Part shown: piece after piece, positions 55,021-64,000 of the stretch
How positions within the stretch are numbered: the stretch's first letter is position 1
How the letters are laid out: every line of letters starts with the position of its first letter
Assembly (NCBI RefSeq): GCF_945859685.1
Contig: NC_079149.1
Coordinates: 64,560,991 to 64,624,990, forward strand
Source: Eupeodes corollae
Lineage: Eukaryota > Arthropoda > Insecta > Diptera > Syrphidae
Length of the DNA stretch: 64,000 bases
Direction: 5' to 3'
Program-made: the position numbers and the translations under genes
Notes under the pieces: model-generated
The model's database searches: none
The model's input: only the letters and a program-made list of their open reading frames with translations
Told to the model about the DNA's origin: nothing

Positions 55021-58000
55021 AAAATATAAATCTCAATTTTCAATTTCAAAATATAATATAATTTTCAATTTCTCAAGAACTAGAAGACATACAATCATCT
55101 AGTTTTCAGTTTTTGATCAAAAACAAATAAGAGCAATGAATTCTAAAAAAAAAACAATATTAGAAAAGCTTGAAGTATTGAAAAATTACACTTTAAACCT
55201 TTTTCAACATTATTACTCAAATTGTGTGTTTAAAATTACTCATTTCAAAAAGTACACATAGTTATGACTTGATTTAAAAACTGGCTAATAGAACAGAATG
55301 TTGGCTTTAAAAAATGTATTATAATTAATTGTGAGTATTACCGTTATTTTTTAACTATTTTTCCCATTTTAAATAATGTTTTCTTCTATTCTATTTTAAA
55401 TTGCCCCTCCCACCTAAACGAGGGGAGAAAGACCCCCCGTCTCATAGTAAAAAAGCTTATTTTTAACTGTTTTATACAAATCCGTTATAATATCTTGTCG
55501 CCTGAGTTATCGTAGTCTTGCTGTTGTGCCATGCATTTGATGATTTTTTTAGTTTTTTAGTTTTTATTGTGTTTTGTTATTTGGTTTTGTTGTGTTTCCT
55601 CTTGCTTAGTTAACATAAAATATTGAATAAAAGAACATTGAAAACAAAATACCAAAAACATAACCAAAAACATAACATTTTAATAATTTGAAACAACAGT
55701 TTTTTTTGCTGGTGCACGATCAATTTTGAGAGTAACTGTACATACATACATACTTAAACAAACAAGCCTACATAAATATTTATATATTGTCAAGTGTAAA
55801 GTTTTTGAACGATCTATTGAATCTTTTCTGTGAAACTTGTGCCCCGTGCCGTTTGACGAACAAAATGCGTGTATACTTCTGTAATTAGCACGCATCCTCC
55901 GTAAACATAACCCTATTTTTCTTAAACCTCTGCTCACATTAATACAAATTTTGAAAGCATAATGACATTTAAATTGTCTTCTCGTCAAGAAACATCTTCA
56001 TAATTTTGTTTCCAAATAAAAATATCTACACATACCGATGTATGTACATTATTTTAAAATGATATTAAGTCAAATGAAAGAAAGAAAAAAAACAATTTTT
56101 GTTTTAATGTAGTCCAGCATTTGGCAAATTAGCAGCGGAAGCAACAAAAATAAACAATTTATTTATAATTCTATAAAAATAGAATATTTGCTATTACGTG
56201 TAGCAGATCTACACAGAAAAGTAAACATTTAAATACCTATTTTACATTTTCCTCGAAATCAAATGATTTTCTAAATTGACATTAATCATATACATTAAAA
56301 TATACCTTTAGTTTCAAAATTGTTTATTACAAACATTTACTTATTTCGCAAGTTGTTTGTGTGTATGGTGTTTATTTGTCGTTTACCTTTGAGTGCGTAA
56401 CATTAACATACAGGTAAAAAATCGTACATGTCAAGAATAAAATACATATCCACCTATCTATTATTTTTATTTGTTTAGTTCAAGTTCTGAAAGTTTTACC
56501 TTGCACGCACCCATTCAAGATTTTTGATGAGTACTTTTTTTATTTTGAAATATGGGCAAATTTCCATTATTTAACAAATAATACACTCCACGTGGGTCTG
56601 GTCCTGGTTCTAGGTCTTTGCTAAGATTGATATATTATAGTTATCAAAACCTATCATACATAAATACTAAGACTGCGCCAATAGATCTTAATCTTTGCGG
56701 TTCGGGAAAACAAACTAACTATTTTAAACTCTGCGAATGAGATCTTTCTGACGATACAATTATCTGTGTTTGGGTGTATTAAATTTCATAATTTATATAA
56801 AACATACACTTGAATCTTAGAGTTTGCTCATTTTCGATATATACCAACTTTTTTTTTAATTTATTATATTTGAAGCAAAAACTGCAACATCAGATTAAGG
56901 TGGAAGGTGGTTAAATTTTTCATTACATACTCACGAAGTCTTGCATTCCATAAAAATAAATGTATTAACTTTTAATTTAATTGAAGTGTAGAAAGATTGA
57001 CATTCTACAGAAAAAGATTTCTTTAATTTTATAAAATTTAATAAAACAAAAAATATAAGCTTAAGGTCGTAGCTTTAAAAATTTCACCACACAGTTAAAT
57101 ATTTTCGAAAATACATGCGTGTATTTGTATTAAATTTTGTATGTATTGATTGTAGGTTACGCACACACACAGATACACTTATCAATACTTTGTATAAAAT
57201 GCATGAATGTATGCAAATTTTGGGAGATTTCGAGTGGGTGTATATTTGTCGCTCATATACGCTTATTCGTATATATTTCAATATGTATCTTTGAATATAT
57301 ATATTTTCAAAAAATTTTTGCCATTTATAATTAAATTCTAATAATTTATAATTCTCATCACCAATATTTTTAAAATATAATAAATATATGGCCTCACATT
57401 CACGCACAGAAATTATTTAACGTTTTTTTTTTTCTATTTTGAAAAATAGATATAAGATCTAATAATATTCAATTTTATATGAATTTCACAAATTATTTTG
57501 TTACACAATTTTTTTTCTCACATTTGCTTTTTCGTTCGCTAAAACAATATATTTCGAATATTGGCACGATCTTATCCCTCGCGATGTAGGAAACCGACTG
57601 CTTTTTCACATTTAAAATCTACAGGAGCTTTCGAATGTTCACGAATCTAAATATAAATTGCCGGTTAATACGAACGAACGAGCGAACTTTTCTTTTTTGA
57701 AAAAAAAAAATGTTACAGCATATCAGGCAGTACTTCTTGCCATTCTTGAATTGAAATCTTTAGAGTTCTGCATATACAATAATTTCTTTGGTTTTCGCAT
57801 AAGAACTTTTAATTGACTGCAAAAATCGATTCAAAACTCGGTATTTGTGCGATTAATATTGCAATCTCAATTTTATCTATGAATTATAATTAATGTGGGT
57901 AGTACTTTCAATAGTATCCTCACTCGAGATAAGCAAATTTAGCCTGACAGAAAAGATTTAAATTTGTATTCAAGTTATGTTTCCAGAGCTTTTAAAATCC

Positions 58001-58244
58001 TAAATCAAAAAAAAAAATCAGTAAAAATTATAATTTTTAAGAGCACCTATTTTAAATTTACTTTAATTCAATAATACTTTTTATTTTTTTGTATATACAA
58101 GCTTAGTTTGTCATATATAATTTTAATTTTAAGATTCATTCGGAAACTGAGAGATCAAATAAAACATAACTAATATTTTTTAAAATTGATCTTTAATTCT
58201 GAAAAGGCCATAACAATTTCAATTTTTTTTTTTCAATAATTTAC
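55021..58244. other. Long AT-rich stretch without recognised features
   Basis: ORFs at 55,680-55,988 and 57,084-57,407 look like chance products. A small GC-rich hairpin (cccctcccacctaaacgagggg) lies near 55,405. Around 57,540-57,700 the sequence is less AT-rich. On the minus strand it has a TATATTTA box followed by non-repetitive sequence; this could be a distal promoter, for instance of Unc-89, but the evidence is slight. Confidence 0.3.
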
Positions 58245-58402
58245 AGGCACTCAAGGGGTTATTAGTACCCTTTATATGTTTATATTTAAACACAGTGCGA
58301 GCATTAGGAAAATAGGGAAGAATTTAAGAGGAGATACCGATGCACATTGGCCTTAAAGTTCTGTACATCTAAATAGTAGGGAAAAACAGATTTGGCCAAA
58401 GG
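58245..58402 (-). mobile_element. 3' end of the older LINE copy, split off by insertion
   Basis: On the minus strand this matches the 3' end of the LINE family: a ccaatgtgcatcggtatctc block, ctattttcctaatgctcgca, ctgtgttta and ccccttgagtg. It aligns with the last 170 bases of the plus-strand copy. It is the piece missing from the minus-strand copy at 61,146-63,600; the younger copy lies between the two. Confidence 0.8.
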
Positions 58403-61145
58403 TAGATTATTGTAATATTCGTGGGCTTAGATCGAATTTTCTTTCCGTGTACTCCCATACTGCTTTAAACAGGCCAGCTGTATTGGCACTTAGTGAAACC
58501 CAAGTGGGTGAGGATTCCGATCCCACTGAATTCTTTTATTCAAGGGTATAACTTGGTGCCATTATTCTTTTCCCACCATGGTCTCGTCATATACATTAGG
58601 AATGATGGTGCTTATCAGTTTTTGCCACAATATGGTCTCTGCACCAATTCTTTTTTCAATTTTATGTGGTTAAAATTTTCCGTGAACAAGCAAATCATTC
58701 ACTATTGCTTCCTTTATCGAAGCCCAAATCTAGACAGAGTATCAACTTCTCGTGAATTTGATGCTTTGTCTGATTCCATCCAAAGAATTGTTTCGTCTTA
58801 TCCTCGCACTCAAATCGTTGTTACGGGCGATTTCAATGTACACAATTCTTCATGGCTTCAACATTCAGGCCAGTCAACACCAGAAGCAGTGTGTGCTGAG
58901 ATCTTCGCTGAGTTAAATCACCTAACTCAGCTGGTCAACGAGCCCACTCGAATATCGGACGTGTTAGGTGGAGCAGAAAACACTCTTGACTTGTTTCTTA
59001 CTTCTGACCCTGGTAAGTACACTATTAGTGTTCTATCTCCTCTAGGCACATCTCTATTGTGTCATATCAGCAAATTTCTCGTGTAAAAACTCTCCAGTTA
59101 AAGAAAGAGCTCCTAAGAGAACCGTTTGGCAATATGAGAAAGCCAACTGGGACGGTCTCAATAATTACTTCAGGATCTTTAACTGGTCACTATGCTTCCT
59201 CGATAGTGACGTTGATGCCAGCGCTGATATGATCACAAGTTTGATTCTCCTGGGAATGAGAACTTTTATCCCGAATAGGGTTAAAAGCATCAGACCTAAG
59301 AAAAACGCATGGTTCGATGCGAGCTATAAAGAGGTTATTAGGGTTAAGAAGGTAAGTTTCTGTTGTTTTTCAGGAAAACCGGAATAAGTTCAAGCAAGCC
59401 AGGAAGGCCTGCAACGTCCATATTCGACGGACCAAATTTTTACATGACCAAAAATTACGGCAAAAAATACTGCAATGTCCCAAAGGCAGTAAAAATTGTT
59501 GGTCATTTGTAAAAAATATGAGGAATTCTTCCTCTTCCTCGGTTGCTACGCTCGTTGTGAATGACACTCCATTTGTTAGCTCTTTAGAGAAAGCAAATCT
59601 CTTTGCTCTTCGCACTCGTACTGTAGCGAGAGTCCTAAAATATCTTAACATACACAAATCTATTGGTCCGGATGGTACCCCCGCTATTGTTCTGAAGAGG
59701 TGTTCTTCATCGCTGGCAAAACCACTGCGTAAGCTTTTTCATCTGTCCTACTCCTCAGGTCTCGTTCCGAGCGGATGGAAAACCGCATTTGTCCAGCCTA
59801 TTCCCAAAAAAGGCAAATCTTCCTCACCGTCTAATTATCGACCGATTGTACTTACGTCCCTTCTTTCCAAGGTCATGGAAACGCTGATTAATTATCAGCT
59901 CAAGAAATATCTTGAAGAACGGAAGCTTCTTAATGACTGACAGTATGGCTTTCGTAGCAATAGGTCCACTGGTGATCTCATGGTTCATCTCACCGAACAG
60001 TGGAACAAATCTTAACATAGTTTTGGAGAAAGTAAGATTATTGCACTAGATATTTCAAAAGCATTTGATAGGGTTTGGCATCAGGCTCTCTTATCGAAAA
60101 TGCGTGCTTTCGGTTTACATGAATCCCTCCTTCATTGGATTAGTAATTACATTTCGAATCGTTCAATACAAGTTGTATTGGATGGATTCAAGTCTGAAAA
60201 CCACAAAATAAATGCTGGTGTACCCCAGGGCTCTGTTCTATCTCCGACACTCTTTCTCATTTTTATTAATGATCTCCTGTCTGCAACATCTAATCCAATA
60301 CATTGTTTCGCTGACGATAGTACTCTTAGCTTTTCAGATTCACACCCCTCTTCTTCGGATGTGGAACTGCAACGACAAAATATGATAAGCTCATTAAATT
60401 CCGACGAACAGCATTGTACAATGAGGAATAAGAAACCGCGTGGAATTTAATGCTTCGAAAACGCAATGCTGTCTTGTATCGTTAAAGCGAAATATACCCC
60501 CCTGTCATTATCCATAAATGGCACTTGCATCGCCAAAAATTCCGCAAGATGTTTGGGTTTTCTAAGGCGATGCAAGAAGTTTTTCTCCCCCTCTGATCTG
60601 GCTGTTATTTACAAGACTTATATACGTCCAAAGCTTGAGTATAGCTTCCATATCTGGGCTGGTGCTCCTGCAACTTACTTAAGCCTCTTGGATAGTATTG
60701 AACATAGAGCATTTAGATTGATTGGTGATATTACCATCATAAGATCATTTACGTCACTTGAACATCGTCGAAATGTTTCTTGTCTCACGCTTTTTTACCG
60801 TTATTTTAATGGTTTATGCTCTAGAGAAATAGCCATCTGCATTCCTCCCCTTAAACAGTTCAACCGTAATACTCGCGCTTCTAGGAATGCTCATCAATAT
60901 ACCCTCGAGCCCATCTTCGGTCGTACTGTCAAGTACAGAGATTCGTTCTTTAGCCCTACTATGCGAATGTGGAATGCCTTGCCACACTCTGTCTTTCCCA
61001 GCTATTGCAATATTCAGGAATTCAAAACCAATGTGCACCAAAATCTCCTTTCAACCCCTCTCTCCCTTTCCTAGTGCTCACACTGTGTCTACTTAATAAG
61101 GGTAATATATCCCCTTGAGTGTGCGCTTATTATAAAAAAAAAAAG
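58403..61145 (+). mobile_element. Jockey/CR1-group LINE copy, inserted in a relative
   Basis: 5' truncated at the start of the endonuclease domain (YCNIRGLRSNFLSVYSH, LALSETQVGEDSD, then CFLYRSPNLDR, GDFNVHNSSWLQ). Frame changes follow near 58,520, 59,060 and 59,370. The reverse transcriptase reads KSIGPDGTPAIVLK, PIPKKGKSSSPSNYRPIVLT, QYGFRSNRSTGDLM, ALDISKAFDRVWH, NAGVPQGSVLSPTLFLIFIN and CFADDST, with the catalytic F-A-D-D at 60,307-60,318. The thumb includes IYKTYIRPKLEYSFHIWAGA. It ends CCTAG, a short 3' UTR and a poly(A) tract at about 61,132-61,144. Stops near 59,938 and 60,016 and several frameshifts make it inactive, but it is better preserved than the copy it interrupts. Confidence 0.9.
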
Positions 61146-63600
61146 CTTTCCACATTTTCTATGTGCGATTCAAGAAGGAATCTCTATACTTGACAGTACG
61201 CCCGAAATTGATCTCAAGGATAAACTGATGAAGTGATGAGCATTTCTGGACGTGCGAGTATTATGGCTAAATCGTTTAAGAATGTATTATTCCATCCAAG
61301 AGATTTAAACTTGTTTTAGGGGCACCTGCCCAGATATGCGAATTATATCCAAGCTTGAAACGGATGAAGGCTTTGCAAATTACAGCCAGATCAGAAGGGG
61401 TGAAACATTTTTTGTACCGTCGGAGAAATCCTAAACACCTGGCAGCATTTTTGGCAATATCAAATATATGATAATTCCATAAAAGGTGAGCTGTGATACA
61501 CATACCGAGTACTGACAGTTGATTAGTTTCTTGGATGCAAGTGCCACTCATAGATGGAGGGTGTGTTACGCTTTAACGACATTAGACAGCTTTGAGTTTT
61601 CGAAGCATTAAATTCAACACGATTTCTGACTTCCCATTGGACAATGCTGTTAAGATCAGAATTTAATGAGCTTATCATACGCTGCCGTTTAAGTTCCACA
61701 TCCGAAGGACAAATATGTGAATCTAGAAACGAGTATGAGAAGCTGAGGGTACTGTCGTCGGCGAAACAGTTTAATGGATTAGAAGGTGCAGACATAGCAT
61801 CATTTATGAATATATCCTTAAGAGAGTCGGAGACAAAACGGAGCCCTGGGGGACACCAGCATTCTTATGAATTTCAGACTTGAAACCATCCAATGCAACT
61901 TGTATTGAACGGTAAGAAATATAATTTCTAATCCAACGAAGAAGAGATTCATCAATACCAAAAGCACGCATTTTCGATAAAAGAGCTGGATGCCAAACTC
62001 TATCAAATGATTTTTAAATATAAAGTGCAATAATCTTACTTTCTCCAAAACGATGTAAAAATTTGTTCTACTGTTTGGTGAGATAAACCATGAGATCAAC
62101 AGTGGATCTATTGCTACGAAAACCATACTGTCCGCCATGAAGAAGCTTCCGTTCTTCAAGATATTTCTTAAGCTGATAATATTTCAGCGTTTCCATGCCC
62201 TTGGAATTGGACGATAGTTAGAGGGGGAGGATGATTCGCCTTTTTAAGGAACAGGCTGTACAAATGCTGTTTTCCATCCGCTCGGAGACCTGTAGAGTAG
62301 GAAAGATGGAAAAGCTTGCGCAATGTTTTTAAACAACTCTCAAGAACAATTGGGGAGATACTATCCGGGCCAGTGGATTTGTCAATGTCAAATGTCAAGG
62401 TCTTTCAGTACTCTTGCAACTGCAAGAGAGCGAAAAAAGATTCGTCCCATAGAATACTTTACGCCCTCAAGAACAGGAGGACTCATGATACTATCCGGTA
62501 GCGTTGAACTAACAGCAAACTGTGCTGCAAGCAAATTGGCTTTATCAATCCAGCTTACATAATGAATGTCATTGTCGACGAGAGTTGGAACCGAGGATGG
62601 CATGGTGTTTCTTACGTTTTTTTTACAAATGACCAGACATTTTTACTACCTTTGGGACATTGTAGTATGTTTTGCCTTAATTTCTGATCATGCAAAAATT
62701 TGGTACGTCGAATATGACCATTACAGGTCTTTCTAGCTTGTTTGAACTTATGTATTCTGGTTTTCCTCAGTCAGGTTAGCTTTATCACAACGGAAACTTG
62801 CATCTCTGAACCTAATAACCTCTTTACAGCTAGTATCAAACCCTGCGTTCTCTTTGGGCTTGATAGATTTTACCCTATTCGCGATAAAATCATCATTGAA
62901 ACCGTCCCAATCGGCTTTCTTATATTGACAAACGGTTCTCATAGGAGCTTTTTCTTTAACTGGGTTTTTTAGACATGAGAATTTTGCAGATAAGATACAA
63001 TGGTCTGATGTGCCTAGAGGCGGTAATACACTGATTGTGTTAGGGTCAGAGGTAAGAAACAAGTCTAGGGTGTTGGCGGATTGACCTGCAACGTCTGGGA
63101 TTCGAGTTGACTCAGCAAATATCTCCACATACCTTCCTGCCGATGTTGACTGGCCAGAATAACGAAGCCAAGAACAATTGTGTACATTTCGCCCTAAATG
63201 AGGATTTCAGTGTGAGGATAATGGGCAACAATTCTTTGAATGGAGTCAGAGAGAGCATCAAATTTTTTAAAAGTTGAATTTCTGTTCAGATTTGGACTTC
63301 GATATAAAAAACATGCTTGGAAGATGTGCTTATTTACCGTGAATTTTAACCAAATGACGTTAAAGTTTGTGTTAAAGCACAAACCATATTGTGGCTGAGT
63401 TGTTATATGCAACATGAAAATGATGGGGAAAAAATAATGCCAAGATGATCAGAATCTTTACCTATTTTAGTTTCACTTAATGCCAAAACAACTGGCCTGT
63501 TTGATACAGTGTGGACATATGTGGCATAGCAGCTCTTTTTTAAAACACGAATTTTGGTAAAATCCACTCTGAATTTACCCAACATTTTAATGTACAAAAA
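61146..63600 (-). mobile_element. Older copy of the same LINE family, opposite strand
   Basis: The minus strand carries the same protein blocks in many frames: VVLALSETKIGKDSDH, CFLYRSPNLNRNSTF, ANTLDLFLTSDPNTISVLPP, LGTSDHCILSAKFSC (the SDH motif of the endonuclease, which is broken in the younger copy), a STGPDSISPIVLESCL block, the FRSNRST region, CFADDSTLSFSYS and VICKAFIRFKLGYNSHIWAG. Its 3' end stops abruptly at ...atgtggaaagc next to the poly(A) of the younger copy and resumes at 58,402-58,245. It is 5' truncated near 63,600 and heavily frameshifted. Confidence 0.88.
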
Positions 63601-63609
63601 CTAGTTTAA

Positions 63610-64000
63610 AAAAAAATTGGATAATTACCTATAATGAATTTTAACTTGTTGTTCAAAATTATTACTTCATTCTTACCTTTTCATAAAAAAAGTAAGACAC
63701 TTCTAAGCGGACTTTAATTAGTACAATTTAAAATTGCTTTAAATGCGAATTAAAGTTAGTTGTTCCTAAAAGCAAATATAAAAAAGAGGCTGAGATATGA
63801 TCAAACTAGATAACTTCAAAATATTAATTACAATATTTTGTAAAAAATATTAAGTCAATAACTTTATTTGTTCTTATAATACTTGAGTCCAAAATCCTTT
63901 TCTTATTTTTTTTTTGTTGTTATTTTTGTAGGTTTTCGTATTTTGTAAAAAAAAGTTGTAGATTGTATTTTTCTAAAACATTAACTTAAAGTTAGTAATA
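63610..64000 (+). repeat. AT-rich edge with start of another minisatellite-type repeat
   Basis: From about 63,880 the sequence (ttgttgttatttttgtaggttttcgtattttgtaaaa) resembles the beginning of the repeats at 19,665 and 34,010. It runs off the window. The first 270 bases hold nothing recognisable. Confidence 0.4.

Noticed and set aside
57084..57407. Minus-strand ORF of 107 codons rich in Tyr, Ile and Lys
   Set aside because: The composition simply reflects AT-rich, CA-repeat-containing DNA. No domain is seen.

Overview
This is AT-rich, intron-rich animal DNA, almost certainly from a higher fly (Diptera). Three host genes can be read with confidence. RpL19 (minus, 2825-3630) is a ribosomal protein gene with an initiator exon of five coding bases. 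Adk2 (plus, 7545-8499) is a four-exon AK2-type adenylate kinase. The third is Unc-89/obscurin, a giant muscle gene on the minus strand. It has 33 coding exons that join in frame from about 41,987 down to the stop at 11,767, giving about 3,486 residues. The assembled Unc-89 product has 21 Ig domains, 2 fibronectin-III domains and 2 kinase domains. Organism and gene names rest on recognising protein families by eye; no database search was run.

Layout: 1-1.4 kb holds a Tc1-like transposase remnant running off the left edge and a Helitron helicase fragment. RpL19 follows. At 4.06-5.32 kb is a terminal-inverted-repeat element carrying an ATP12-like gene fragment, and at 6.45-6.90 kb a MITE just upstream of Adk2. 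A decayed transposon-type gene lies at 9.5-10.1 kb. Unc-89 occupies 11.77-42 kb. Its larger introns hold a MITE cluster (15.5-17.5 kb), a minisatellite-bearing repeat (18.8-21.4 kb) and a 12.6 kb intron full of mobile DNA: a self-duplicated TIR element with a MITE inside it, a TA-flanked Tc1-like element, a LINE 3' fragment and a fold-back repeat.

From 42.6 kb to the right edge I find no certain host gene. The stretch contains hAT, pogo-like and Tc1-like remnants, at least three LINE lineages, three copies of a tRNA-derived SINE, and a nested pair of same-family LINEs in opposite orientation (58.2-63.6 kb).

The three host genes are functionally unrelated (translation, adenylate balance, sarcomere M-line scaffolding). 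The SH3-RhoGEF-PH front end expected of long obscurin isoforms was not found, so it probably lies beyond the right edge or belongs to isoforms not visible here. The points most worth checking are two GC-AG introns in Unc-89 (one a 57-base intron open in frame), the degenerate catalytic loop of its first kinase, the gene-fragment-carrying element, and the nested insertions that give relative ages.
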